Positions 19,170 through 27,665 of a stretch of 64,000 nucleotides of DNA are shown in pieces. The DNA is taken from NCBI RefSeq assembly GCF_023721715.1, contig NZ_JAMDLG010000001.1, positions 62,001 through 126,000 on the forward strand. Reading direction: 5' to 3'. A model generated the notes under the pieces. That model did not search any database. It was not told the DNA's origin and saw only the letters and a list, made by a program, of their open reading frames with translations. The stretch comes from Parasegetibacter sp. NRK P23. GTDB lineage: Bacteria > Bacteroidota > Bacteroidia > Chitinophagales > Chitinophagaceae. The translations under genes and the position numbers were made by a program. Every line of letters begins with the position of its first letter. The stretch's first letter is position 1.

Positions 19170-19835
19170 ATGTCGCAGACCCTTTTCGAAAAGCTACAAT
19201 ACAAGGAAGAAAAGAACGTACTGATTCAGGGGCTTCCTTCCGCCATCGAGAAGTTATTCGTAAAGATGACTTTCTCGAAAAACGTTACCCCATTGCTGAA
19301 AAACAAGAAGATTGATTTCGCGCTTGTTTTCGCATTGAACGGTAACCAGTTGAACACCATTCTGAAGGAAGTGCTTCCCGCTTTGCACAGCGAATCCAAA
19401 CTGTGGATCAGCTACCCGAAGTCTTCTTCCAAAATCGTGTGCGATCTTAACCGGGATTGCAGCTGGGATACCCTGAAAGAAAACGGGTACGAAGCCGTAC
19501 GGCAGGTGGCCATCGACAATGTATGGAGTGCTATCCGTTTCAAAAAGGAAGAAATGATTCCGGTAATGACACGCGCTTCCGCCAACAATGGCGTGGCGGT
19601 TGCCGCCGAAGGTGTAGACGTAAAAAAACGCGCCGTTTCCATTCCCGAGGATCTGCTGGAGGAAATGAAAAAGAATGCCAAAGCGGAGCGGTTCTTTGAA
19701 ACGCTTTCCTTCACCAATAAAAAGGAATTCGTTACCTGGATTAATACGGCAAAAAGGCCCGAAACACGCCTTCGGCGCGTATCGGCCACACTCGAAATGC
19801 TGGTGGAAGGTAAGAAGAATCCTTCCGAAAAGTGA
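19170..19835 (+). CDS. YdeI/OmpD-associated (OmdA) family protein
   Basis: 221 residues from the ATG at 19170. The C-terminal 60 residues (VSIPEDLLEEMKKNAKAERFFETLSFTNKKEFVTWINTAKRPETRLRR, split here as recognisable blocks: AERFFETLS, KKEFVTWI, ETRLRR) match the small OmdA domain. The N-terminal part resembles a DUF3052-like domain: it has ILKEVLPALHSESKLWISYP and two long helices. Biochemical function is unknown. It lies between a terminator and the DinB-like gene. Confidence 0.75.
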   Translation: MSQTLFEKLQYKEEKNVLIQGLPSAIEKLFVKMTFSKNVTPLLKNKKIDFALVFALNGNQLNTILKEVLPALHSESKLWISYPKSSSKIVCDLNRDCSWDTLKENGYEAVRQVAIDNVWSAIRFKKEEMIPVMTRASANNGVAVAAEGVDVKKRAVSIPEDLLEEMKKNAKAERFFETLSFTNKKEFVTWINTAKRPETRLRRVSATLEMLVEGKKNPSEK

Positions 19836-19904
19836 TCGGCTAAAATACCCATTTACGTTGGCGGTAATTACGGATATTGCAGGGAACCCCAAACCACAGT
19901 GCTT

Positions 19905-20477
19905 ATGGTTTTCAGCAAAAACGCGCTGTTGAATGAACTTTCCGACAGGATCGACCTTATCCGTAAATCAGCATCCGCTTTTTCCTCCATGCATCCCACG
20001 CTGTTGAAAAAAAAGCCTGGCGACCAGCAATGGAGCATCATTGAGATATTCGACCACCTCAACATCAGCCACGGCATTTACCTGCGCACCATCGCCAAAA
20101 AGATGGAAAACGCGCCATTGGACCAATCCGATCTTTTCAAACCGGGCTGGCTGGGCAACTGGCTATACCAAAAAACGCTGCCCGGTGAAAACGGGCAGAT
20201 CAGCCGGATGAGAACACCCGGTTTTCTGCAACCCCAACCATCAGATTGGGAAATGGAAGAAATCTTCAATACCTATTACAACCAGTTGGATGAACTGGAA
20301 GACGTGGTGGAGCGCGCCAGAAGAGTGAACATCCAGCAGTTGAAAGTGCCGTTCGCCATGACGGGCATGTTGCAACTCCGTTTAGGAGATAACCTGCGGA
20401 TGATGGTGGCCCACCATGAAAGGCATCTTTTGCAGGCGAATAAAGTGGCGGCCCTATTTAACGATGACGGTGCCTGA
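19905..20477 (+). CDS. DinB-like four-helix putative metal-dependent protein
   Basis: 190 residues from the ATG at 19905; a GTG two codons upstream is an alternative. The sequence shows a DinB/YfiT four-helix bundle with conserved histidines in IIEIFDHLNISHGIYL and in MMVAHHERHLLQANKV. These supply the three-His metal site of the superfamily. Members act in thiol transfer or unknown reactions; no specific reaction can be assigned. Its last 24 bp overlap the 3' end of dnaG on the other strand. Confidence 0.85.
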   Translation: MVFSKNALLNELSDRIDLIRKSASAFSSMHPTLLKKKPGDQQWSIIEIFDHLNISHGIYLRTIAKKMENAPLDQSDLFKPGWLGNWLYQKTLPGENGQISRMRTPGFLQPQPSDWEMEEIFNTYYNQLDELEDVVERARRVNIQQLKVPFAMTGMLQLRLGDNLRMMVAHHERHLLQANKVAALFNDDGA

Positions 20478-22397
20478 ACGGCGGGTGAGTTCGATCTCCA
20501 GTTGTTTGAGGTGCTGGTGCGTTTGCATGAGCGTAAGCTGCTCTTCCAGTGAATGCGGGCGGGCCATATCCTGTTGGTTCATATCTATCAGGCGCTTGAT
20601 CTTCCTTAGTTTGAGGTAGTTGAGTGTGCCTTCCACTTCTTCCCGGTAACGCGCCTCGCGTTCCTGCACGGGCATATCGAATTGTTCTTTCCACTTATCG
20701 CTGAGTTCATAAGGGAAGTCCATCAAACCCACCACCAGCGTACTGATGTCGCGGTCCTCGGCGTAGATAAAGTCTTTCGGAACCGGTTCCTTCCCCGCAT
20801 CGTACCATTGTTTATAAAGGTGGAGAACATTCAGCAGTTGTTTGTTGTCGAACAAATCATCTTCCACGTTTTCGGAGAAGAAATAATCGGCCACTTTTAA
20901 TGTCTCGTCCCATTCTTTTAATCCGAATTCCAGCAGGGCACGCACCACGGCTCTTTCCTGCTGTTCATCTTTGTAGAGGAGCTGGAAGCTGTCGGTTTGT
21001 TCATCCGCGAATACTTCATCAGGCGGCATTTCCGTGTAAGCGGGGCCCTGATCCTGCTGGAACTGTGCTTTTTCTTCTTTGCCGATGCGTTCCCGGATGA
21101 ATTTATTCACCAGGTTGTGCAGCCCTGATTCATCGATCTTCAGGATTTCCGAAGACTGCCGGATATAATCCTGCTGTTTGGTAAAATCTTCTGTTTTGTT
21201 GATCCTGGAAATGGTTTCCGCGATCTGGCTCACCACCTGCGATTTCTTTGCCGCGTCGGCACCCGCGTCTTTCAGGGCCACTTCGAGCTGGAAAAGAATA
21301 AAATCCTTTTTGTTGGTGGCCACGAATTCGCGGAAAGCGGTGGCGCCTACCTTATTGACGTAACTATCCGGGTCCTCTTTGTCAGGAATGAGTACCAGTT
21401 TTACGTTCAATCCTTCTTCCAGGGCGAGGTCCAGTCCGCGCAACGCTGCTTTTACCCCGGCCCCGTCGCCATCGTATACAATGGTAAGGTTTGGGGTGTA
21501 TTTCCTGATGAGCCGGAGTTGGTCCACGGTAAGAGAAGTACCTCCACTGGCCACCACGTTCTCGATGCCGGCCTGGTGCAGGGAGATCACATCGGTATAA
21601 CCTTCCACGAGCAGGCATTCGTTGGCTTTATCAATTGCCTGTCGTGCGAAGTAAGAACCGTAGAGTATCCTGCTTTTTACGTAGATATCGTTCTCTGGTG
21701 TGTTGATGTACTTCGGCGCTTTGTCGTTCTTTTTGATGATACGGGCACCGAAGCCGATTACTTTCCCGGTCTGGTTGTGGATGGGGAAGATGATCCTGCC
21801 CCGGTAGTTGTCGATGGCTTCATCGTTGCGGAATACCACCAGTCCCGACTTCTGTAAAAGTTCGGGGTTGTATTGGTTTTTAAGGGCGTGTTGCGAGAAA
21901 TGCGTCCTGGATTCCGGGGAATAGCCCAGTTGGAATTTCCGGATGATCTCTTCATTGAAGCCCCGTTCTTTGAGGTAGCTCAATCCTATATCCTGGCCTT
22001 CTTCTTCGTTCCATAAAAAATCGGAGAAAAATTTCTGGGCGAAGGTGTTCAGGATGTAAAGACTTTCCGCGGCTTGTTGCTGCAGCAATCTTTCCGGGCT
22101 CACCGCTGTTTCTTCCACCTCAATGTTGTAGCGGTTGGCGAGCCAGCGCAGCGCTTCCACATACGAGTATTTCTCGTGTTCCATCAGGAAGCCGATGGCG
22201 TTGCCGCTTTTCCCGCAACCAAAACATTTGTAAATCTCCTTTACGGGAGATACCGTGAAAGAGGGCGATTTTTCGTTGTGGAACGGGCACAGCCCCATAT
22301 AGTTGGTGCCGCGTTTCTTCAACTTCACGAAACTTCCTACAACATCTATCACATCGATGCGGGAAATGATCTGCTGTATGGTTTCCTGGGTAATCAT
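20454..22397 (-). CDS. dnaG: DNA primase
   Basis: 647 residues from the ATG at 22397. A 60-codon extension upstream was rejected because it has no homology to primases and includes a -7 promoter element. Domains: CHC2 zinc finger (LCPFHNEKSPSF and YKCFGCGKSG), DnaG catalytic core, and TOPRIM (LLVEGYTDV, then VYDGDGAG). The C-terminal helicase-binding domain is diverged. DnaG makes RNA primers for the replisome. Confidence 0.96.
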   Translation of the reverse strand: MITQETIQQIISRIDVIDVVGSFVKLKKRGTNYMGLCPFHNEKSPSFTVSPVKEIYKCFGCGKSGNAIGFLMEHEKYSYVEALRWLANRYNIEVEETAVSPERLLQQQAAESLYILNTFAQKFFSDFLWNEEEGQDIGLSYLKERGFNEEIIRKFQLGYSPESRTHFSQHALKNQYNPELLQKSGLVVFRNDEAIDNYRGRIIFPIHNQTGKVIGFGARIIKKNDKAPKYINTPENDIYVKSRILYGSYFARQAIDKANECLLVEGYTDVISLHQAGIENVVASGGTSLTVDQLRLIRKYTPNLTIVYDGDGAGVKAALRGLDLALEEGLNVKLVLIPDKEDPDSYVNKVGATAFREFVATNKKDFILFQLEVALKDAGADAAKKSQVVSQIAETISRINKTEDFTKQQDYIRQSSEILKIDESGLHNLVNKFIRERIGKEEKAQFQQDQGPAYTEMPPDEVFADEQTDSFQLLYKDEQQERAVVRALLEFGLKEWDETLKVADYFFSENVEDDLFDNKQLLNVLHLYKQWYDAGKEPVPKDFIYAEDRDISTLVVGLMDFPYELSDKWKEQFDMPVQEREARYREEVEGTLNYLKLRKIKRLIDMNQQDMARPHSLEEQLTLMQTHQHLKQLEIELTRRSGTVIVK

Positions 22398-22407
22398 GGT
22401 GAGCCGG

Positions 22408-22415
22408 CAAATATA
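22408..22415 (-). promoter_or_regulatory. -7 promoter element for dnaG
   Basis: TATATTTG on the minus strand fits TAnnTTTG and lies 10 bp ahead of the ATG, giving a very short leader. Confidence 0.5.
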
Positions 22416-22417
22416 GG

Positions 22418-22864
22418 CTAAAAGTCGCCGGTTTTGGCCAGAATATAGCGGTCTTTCAGACTGCTTTGGATTTCCTTTCCTTCCGTATCGAGCATGGTGA
22501 GTTTGCTGATACCGAGTTTGTATTTTTGGGCGGAACCTGTTTGGGAAAGGGTGATGGTGCCGCTTTCCTGGCGCCATTTTCCGCTGGCGGTAAAAGTGGT
22601 GGCATTGGGTTTTCCGAGGTAGAGGCTGTTCTCCACGAAACTACTGTCGGCAAAAAGGTAAATGCGTGTTTCAATTCCGGCGCAATCGGCGCAGGGGAGG
22701 AGTCCTTCATATATCCCTGTTACGCCGCCGCTCGCTACGGTGTTCACGAGTGTGCTGGCTGTTTCTTTGGTTTCTTCCGCGGCACGTTTGGCGGCTTGCT
22801 GCTGGCTTTCGCTACAGGACGAAAGGATGCCTGCGAAGCATACCATTATAAGGAACTTGTTCAT
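22418..22864 (-). CDS. NlpE-like lipoprotein
   Basis: 148 residues. The lipobox GILSSC puts the mature N-terminus at Cys17. An Ala/Glu-rich spacer leads to the NlpE N-terminal domain motif GIYEGLLPCADCAGIETRIYL, including the CxxC pair. The C-terminal half (SGKWRQESGTITL, RYILAK) fits the same small barrel. In E. coli, NlpE signals envelope and copper stress to Cpx. No Cpx system is seen here, so the target is unknown. It ends 20 bp before dnaG starts, on the same strand. Confidence 0.88.
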   Translation of the reverse strand: MNKFLIMVCFAGILSSCSESQQQAAKRAAEETKETASTLVNTVASGGVTGIYEGLLPCADCAGIETRIYLFADSSFVENSLYLGKPNATTFTASGKWRQESGTITLSQTGSAQKYKLGISKLTMLDTEGKEIQSSLKDRYILAKTGDF

Positions 22865-22895
22865 ATAAAAAGGTTTCCTGAAAGGTAGAGCATTT

Positions 22896-24701
22896 TCAGG
22901 AAATGGGCAGACTAACCCTGAGCGTGCATCCTTTTCCCGGGGCCGCGTCCAGGTTGAAATCGCCGTGATAGGAGTCTACCCTGTATTTGATATTGGTGAG
23001 CCCGCTGCTCATTTCCAGTTCGGGTATAAAACCAATACCATCGTCGGCAATGGAAAGCGTTAACCGGCTACCTTTTTGTCGCAATGAAATACGGCAGGAG
23101 GCGGCCTGGGAGTGCCTGGCGATGTTGTTCAATTGCTCCTGGATGATGCGGAGGACGGTGAGTTTTGAATCGATATCGATAGCTGAATCGGCTTCTTCAT
23201 CAATATCAAGTTCTACCATTAGTTTCCCTGTATTGATCAATGGATCGGTGAGTTCACGGATGGAAGCGGTAAGGCCGATGTCGCGCAATACCTGTGGGGT
23301 CAGCGCTCCGGAAAGGAACCTGATTTCCTCGATGGCGTCGCTGAGGTATTTGGTGCTTTTCACCAGCAGGGCTTCGTTTATTTTACCTTCCTGCAACTGC
23401 AGATCAATATAAAGTTTGGTGGTGGAAAGCACCTGGCCCACACTTTCATGCAACTGACGGCCAATTTCAGCCCTTTCTTTTTCCTGGCCTTCTATGGTGG
23501 CGCGTACAATATCTTTCTGGAAGGAAAGCTGTTGGTTGCGCAGCGCCTCTTCCATCTCAAGTTGTTCCGTGATGTCCATACCCGTACCACCAATGGCAAT
23601 GGTATTGTCGTTCATGCGCAGGGGGAATTTCATTACAAGGAAGCTCCGTGTTTTACCCTGCGGGGTGGGGACTTTTTCAACGGCTATAATGGTCCGGTTT
23701 TGTTTGAGTACTTCTTTGTTGTTGCGTTGGAAATCTTCCGCGGCTTCTTTGGGGAAAAGCTCATAAATGTTCTTCCCGATCACATTCGTATCAAACCTGA
23801 ATTCCCGCAGACTTTTCCTGTTGAAGAAGATCATATTACCCTCTGCTGAGGTGATCCAGTTAAGGGAAGGAGTATTGTTCATGAACGATTTGAACATGGT
23901 TTCTCCCTGGTTGAATTTGTTTTCCAGTTCCACCTGGCGGGATATATCACGGAAGCTGATGGCCGCGGCAACTGGGTTGCTGTTGCCCGGATCCAGTACG
24001 GGACTAATGTTGAGCGAAAGCCATTTGATGCGCTCGTTTATTTCAATACCGATCACCTGGTTGCGGAGAGCGGTGCCTGCCAGAAAAGCTTTGTAAATGG
24101 GGTGTTCCGTTAACAGCACCATACTCATGTCTTTCCTGTGCACATGCCATTCTATAGGGGGAAGGAACCATTGCCCCAGTGTGGACTGGTCCATCTCCAG
24201 GATGTATTCCGCATTCCGGTTACAGCTTACCACGGCACCATCCCTGTTGTACAAAACGATGCCTTCACTGATGCCGTCCAGCATCTGCTGATTGTGCGCC
24301 AAAGTCTGCTCAAGTTGGTGCGAGGAAATCTTCAGCGCGGTAATGTCTTTGCTGATGCCTATATAACCAATCTTTTTTCCATCCTTGTAATATTCGTTCA
24401 CACTACTCAGCAGGTGAATCTGTTCTCCGGCGCTATTGATGAAGCTCATCTCACCTTTCCATGACTTTTGTTCCAAAAGGGACTGCATCACTGTATCTCT
24501 GGATCCTTCAGGGTACTCGAAAACATGGAGCTCGGAAAGTCTTTTTCCAAGTCCGTTTTTTGAAATAAGCTCATACAATTTCGCGGCCGCGGCATTGCTG
24601 TAAACGATGCGGAAGTCGTTGTCCAATGCTATTACCGCATCGTTTACCTGGTCCAGCAAATCCCTCGAAAAGCCATCAACAGTGGTAACAAGTGTCAACA
24701 T
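22896..24701 (-). CDS. multi-PAS sensor histidine kinase, HisKA_3 type
   Basis: 601 residues with no membrane helices, so it is cytoplasmic. There are three PAS-like domains (about 10-120, 130-250, 260-380). The HisKA_3 dimerisation region has phospho-acceptor His in EIGRQLHESVGQVLSTTKLY. The HATPase_c domain has VLRIIQEQLNNIARHSQA (N box) and DDGIGF, GLTNI and PGKGCTLRVSLP. The kinase is NarX/DesK-like and normally pairs with a LuxR-type regulator; none is adjacent. Its C-terminus closely resembles that of the kinase at 59883-61211. Confidence 0.9.
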   Translation of the reverse strand: MLTLVTTVDGFSRDLLDQVNDAVIALDNDFRIVYSNAAAAKLYELISKNGLGKRLSELHVFEYPEGSRDTVMQSLLEQKSWKGEMSFINSAGEQIHLLSSVNEYYKDGKKIGYIGISKDITALKISSHQLEQTLAHNQQMLDGISEGIVLYNRDGAVVSCNRNAEYILEMDQSTLGQWFLPPIEWHVHRKDMSMVLLTEHPIYKAFLAGTALRNQVIGIEINERIKWLSLNISPVLDPGNSNPVAAAISFRDISRQVELENKFNQGETMFKSFMNNTPSLNWITSAEGNMIFFNRKSLREFRFDTNVIGKNIYELFPKEAAEDFQRNNKEVLKQNRTIIAVEKVPTPQGKTRSFLVMKFPLRMNDNTIAIGGTGMDITEQLEMEEALRNQQLSFQKDIVRATIEGQEKERAEIGRQLHESVGQVLSTTKLYIDLQLQEGKINEALLVKSTKYLSDAIEEIRFLSGALTPQVLRDIGLTASIRELTDPLINTGKLMVELDIDEEADSAIDIDSKLTVLRIIQEQLNNIARHSQAASCRISLRQKGSRLTLSIADDGIGFIPELEMSSGLTNIKYRVDSYHGDFNLDAAPGKGCTLRVSLPIS

Positions 24702-24958
24702 AGTAACGAACCCGGCTTTGTTTTACAATACAAAAATTAGGGAAAATCGTAAGGTGAGGCGCCTGAATTGGTGGCCTTAACCTGCCATTAACATGTGCCT
24801 TTTACGCAAAGGCTTGCATGATAACCAGCCATTAACGAAATGCCTGAAAATAACGGTGTTTTGAGGATTATATTGGGCAGGACACAATTTTGAAAAGCGC
24901 CTTGCGTTTTATTTTTTTGTATCCTACATACCTTTTGAAAACTAAAATCCGGTTAACT

Positions 24959-25213
24959 ATGAACCAACTGCTACTCAACCAGCAGGATTACATCGCCGAT
25001 CGTTTTATGATCGCGGAATCCTGGGTACAGGAAACCAGTAAAATCGCACTGTATAAAGTGCATTCCTGGCAAAGGGCCTGTGCATTACCACCGCAGCAAG
25101 CGCACCACCAAAAAGAGATCAGGGAGCTGATCAATGAAGCGTTCTTTTCATTTGTTCCTCCCGGCTTCGTATTAAGCGAAGAAGGCTTTTATTTTACCGA
25201 AACCGCCAATTAA
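24959..25213 (+). CDS. hypothetical protein, 84 residues
   Basis: I do not recognise this protein. It is predicted helical and charged, without a signal peptide or membrane helix, starting MNQLLLNQQDYIADRFMIAE. The ATG at 24959 is chosen because the longer frame upstream has no conserved look and includes an AT-rich promoter-like stretch. It stands alone on the plus strand between the PAS kinase and the DUF2452-like gene, with which it converges 3 bp apart. Confidence 0.5.
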   Translation: MNQLLLNQQDYIADRFMIAESWVQETSKIALYKVHSWQRACALPPQQAHHQKEIRELINEAFFSFVPPGFVLSEEGFYFTETAN

Positions 25214-25216
25214 ACC

Positions 25217-26011
25217 TTAAGAAACTTCCATCCATGTATGATCGGCCAATAGCTTCACAGGAGCTATTGGCCTAAGGAATGGGCCGGCTCCACCGCCCCA
25301 TTCCTTAGGACTGATCATGGAAATGGTGTAACTCCCGTCCTTCTTTTCATACAGGTAATACACCTGCCCGATAACGGGTTGAAAACTCAGTTTCGCCCCG
25401 TAAATCATCATCGACAATTCCTTTCTTTTCTGTATTTCCTGTGCCTGCAAGGCCAGCAATTCGATCTGCTTCCTGATTTGTTCCAGCTGCATATTGGTCT
25501 GTTCCTCCATGGCGGTTAACGCCTTGTGGCGGATCATCCCTTCTTCCGTGGGCCTGATCACCGCTCCGGAAACGGATGCTGAATAAGGCAGTACATTCAT
25601 TTGTTTATGGTAATACTCCACATTGGTGAAGACTTCCACTCCCAGGTGTTTGCGGGTGACGCGCAGGTAACCGTTCGGCATAATTTCGTGCCGTATTTCA
25701 ACAACGGGATTTTCGTTTTTATAAAAGATCGTTTCGAAGGTAATACCATCAGGGAAGCGCGCTGAAATTTCATCCGCCATGGCATTGTCTGCCGTGGGAT
25801 AACGTGTTCCATCCGCGGGAACAGTATAGGTTGAAGCGAACGATTGGTTTTCCAATGTTACCCAGCTCATGTTCACCACGATGCTAGGGGTGTCCGTTTC
25901 TTGTCCATTGCTGATGCGGTAGGTCCCTGATTTCGGGCGTTCGCCTTTTTCATAAACACCTTTTTCGGGGAACAATTGCCAGCTTGCGAGGAAGTTATAT
26001 GCCTGGATCAT
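25217..26011 (-). CDS. DUF2452-like protein
   Basis: 264 residues. The C-terminal half has the pattern of DUF2452: a long helix (EEQTNMQLEQIRKQIELLAL), then FQPVIGQVYYLYEKKDGSYT, MISPKEWGGG and VKLLADHTW. The N-terminal 130 residues look like a small beta-rich domain (SGTYRISNG, VVNMSWVTLENQSF). Function is unknown. The last 100 bp encode this conserved region and also contain two perfect hairpins (25244-25272 and 25271-25309). A -7 element lies only 4 bp before the ATG. Confidence 0.7.
   Translation of the reverse strand: MIQAYNFLASWQLFPEKGVYEKGERPKSGTYRISNGQETDTPSIVVNMSWVTLENQSFASTYTVPADGTRYPTADNAMADEISARFPDGITFETIFYKNENPVVEIRHEIMPNGYLRVTRKHLGVEVFTNVEYYHKQMNVLPYSASVSGAVIRPTEEGMIRHKALTAMEEQTNMQLEQIRKQIELLALQAQEIQKRKELSMMIYGAKLSFQPVIGQVYYLYEKKDGSYTISMISPKEWGGGAGPFLRPIAPVKLLADHTWMEVS
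25244..25309. repeat. two adjoining perfect inverted repeats inside a coding 3' end
   Basis: The first has arms GGCCAATAGCT (25244-25254) and its complement (25262-25272), loop 7 nt. The second has arms CCTAAGGAATGGG (25271-25283) and its complement (25297-25309), loop 13 nt. They share 2 bp and lie within the end of the minus-strand gene and just past the convergent plus-strand gene. They may act as a two-hairpin terminator for the latter. No clear T tract follows. Confidence 0.75.
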
Positions 26012-26015
26012 GGCG

Positions 26016-26023
26016 CAAAACTA
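26016..26023 (-). promoter_or_regulatory. -7 promoter element, possible leaderless start
   Basis: TAGTTTTG on the minus strand fits TAnnTTTG. The ATG of the DUF2452-like gene follows after 4 bp, so transcription would begin at or near the start codon. Confidence 0.5.
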
Positions 26024-26098
26024 GGAAGGATTCGGGATTGGCCGCTGCTTATTTCATGGAAAACAGCATTTAATAAAGCATCCTTCCTTTTTGTATAA

Positions 26099-27031
26099 TC
26101 ACATTACAAAATAGTGCTCTTTCTCTTCAACAACAGGCATTTCAGGCTCATGCGGATCTTCTGCTTTTTCAAATTGACAGAGTTGCAGCAGGTTCTTTTC
26201 AATACTCCTTGCGATGGTGGTAACCGGGGTGTCCGTGGGTTTGTTTTCAAATGGATCCTGGAGGTGGATGGCCATTTTCTCTATGAGCAGAAAGCAGGCG
26301 GATATGGCTACTACCAGCGGCACTTCAAACAAGCCGAAATATTCGATCACCCCGAAAGGCAGCAGGCAGATGAACAGCATCAGCGCGAGATGAATGTACA
26401 GGCTGTAAGTACTGGGGAACACGGTATTCTTGATGCGTTCGCATTTGCCCATGGCATCGCAGAGCCGTGAAAGCGTCTGGTCTATTTCCACCTGCTGGTA
26501 ACGGTTGATCCAGCCTTCTTCCAGGGCGAGGGCGAGGTCGCGCCCCTGAAGTTCCAGGAGGGCGGTGGGCACATTGTCAACTTCCCGGATGAATTCGATG
26601 TCTCTTTTGGTGAGGTGCTTTTCCAATCCCCTGGCCGAAGGCTGGTCGCGCAGGTGTTGACCCAGACTGTAGTTCCAGGCAATCTGCCTGCGCACCACGC
26701 GCTCACGGAATCGCGCCACTTCATCGGCCTCATATTGGGCGCGTGTATAATTCATAATCTGACGGGCCAGGGTCCTGGAATCGTTCACGATGGCGCCCCA
26801 GATGTGCCGGGCCTCCCACCACCTGTCGTAGGCCTGGTTGCTCCGGAAACCCAGCAGGAGGGAGATCACCGTGCCCAGGATGGTGGGTACGGCGATGGGA
26901 ATGGAGATTCTTGTGAAATGGTAAGTATCATATACGATCGCGATCAGCGAGGCATACAGGAGTATCACCAGCAGTTCGTACCTTATTTTTCCGAAAGTGT
27001 ATCTGAACGGTATGTTTTTCTTCAATAGCAT
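26099..27031 (-). CDS. bestrophin family (UPF0187) anion channel
   Basis: 310 residues. The N-terminus (FRYTFGKIRYELLVILLYASL) and the segment LGFRSNQAYDRWWEARHIWGAIVNDSRTLARQ are hallmarks of bacterial bestrophins, including the conserved RW. Four membrane helices are visible. Bestrophins form pentameric chloride or ion channels in the inner membrane. A Usp-like gene lies just upstream (35 bp), suggesting cotranscription. Signal and selectivity cannot be read. Confidence 0.92.
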   Translation of the reverse strand: MLLKKNIPFRYTFGKIRYELLVILLYASLIAIVYDTYHFTRISIPIAVPTILGTVISLLLGFRSNQAYDRWWEARHIWGAIVNDSRTLARQIMNYTRAQYEADEVARFRERVVRRQIAWNYSLGQHLRDQPSARGLEKHLTKRDIEFIREVDNVPTALLELQGRDLALALEEGWINRYQQVEIDQTLSRLCDAMGKCERIKNTVFPSTYSLYIHLALMLFICLLPFGVIEYFGLFEVPLVVAISACFLLIEKMAIHLQDPFENKPTDTPVTTIARSIEKNLLQLCQFEKAEDPHEPEMPVVEEKEHYFVM

Positions 27032-27066
27032 ATTTCCTCGGTTTTACTTCTTTGCCCCGGCATGGC

Positions 27067-27561
27067 TCAGTTCTTTACAAACGACAGCGCCGGCTCAATG
27101 GCTTTCTGAATGGTATAGGTCACTTCTTTTTTCCTCGGTTCCAGCGCTGTAAGTACAGGGATACCGGCTTTTTTGAAGAATGTGGTTGGATTGATGCTGC
27201 GTTCGTGCACTTTCCGGTATTGGTAATAGTCCGGACAAACGATCATATCGATCTCGTTGGCATCCAGGAAATTGCGGAAAAGGGATACGGTATCGCCCTG
27301 CATAAAACGGAACTGAATGCGGTGGATGCTGCGGGGATATTGGTCCTTCAATTGTTTGCAGGCGTTCCTGAACTCATCCGTTACCAGGTCGTGATAGGGC
27401 TGTCTTTTCGCGGATCCAACCAGGTCGGAAACGAAAAAAGGCAGTTCGAAGGCATGGAAAAGTATAATGTCTAACTTCTGCCCATCCAGCGTTTTAATGG
27501 CTTGTTCCACCATTTTGAGGGAAGCGGTCGTGAAGTCGGTAGGTACTAAAATATGTCTCAT
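27067..27561 (-). CDS. universal stress protein family, diverged
   Basis: 164 residues from the ATG at 27561 (MRHILVPTDFTTASLKMVEQ), which fits the Usp N-terminal strand and Asp. The C-terminal part (EIDMIVCPDYYQYRKVHERS, then AGIPVLTAL) lacks the GxxG-x9-G(S/T) ATP-binding motif. It is therefore probably a non-ATP-binding Usp. It precedes the bestrophin gene on the same strand. Confidence 0.75.
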   Translation of the reverse strand: MRHILVPTDFTTASLKMVEQAIKTLDGQKLDIILFHAFELPFFVSDLVGSAKRQPYHDLVTDEFRNACKQLKDQYPRSIHRIQFRFMQGDTVSLFRNFLDANEIDMIVCPDYYQYRKVHERSINPTTFFKKAGIPVLTALEPRKKEVTYTIQKAIEPALSFVKN

Positions 27562-27665
27562 TTGCCATTTTTTTATTACCACAAATCTGATGTTGCAACA
27601 TTAGAATGGCTTAAATGAATGGTTAGAGATGGATTATAATGAGATTAGAATGAGATTAGAAATGT

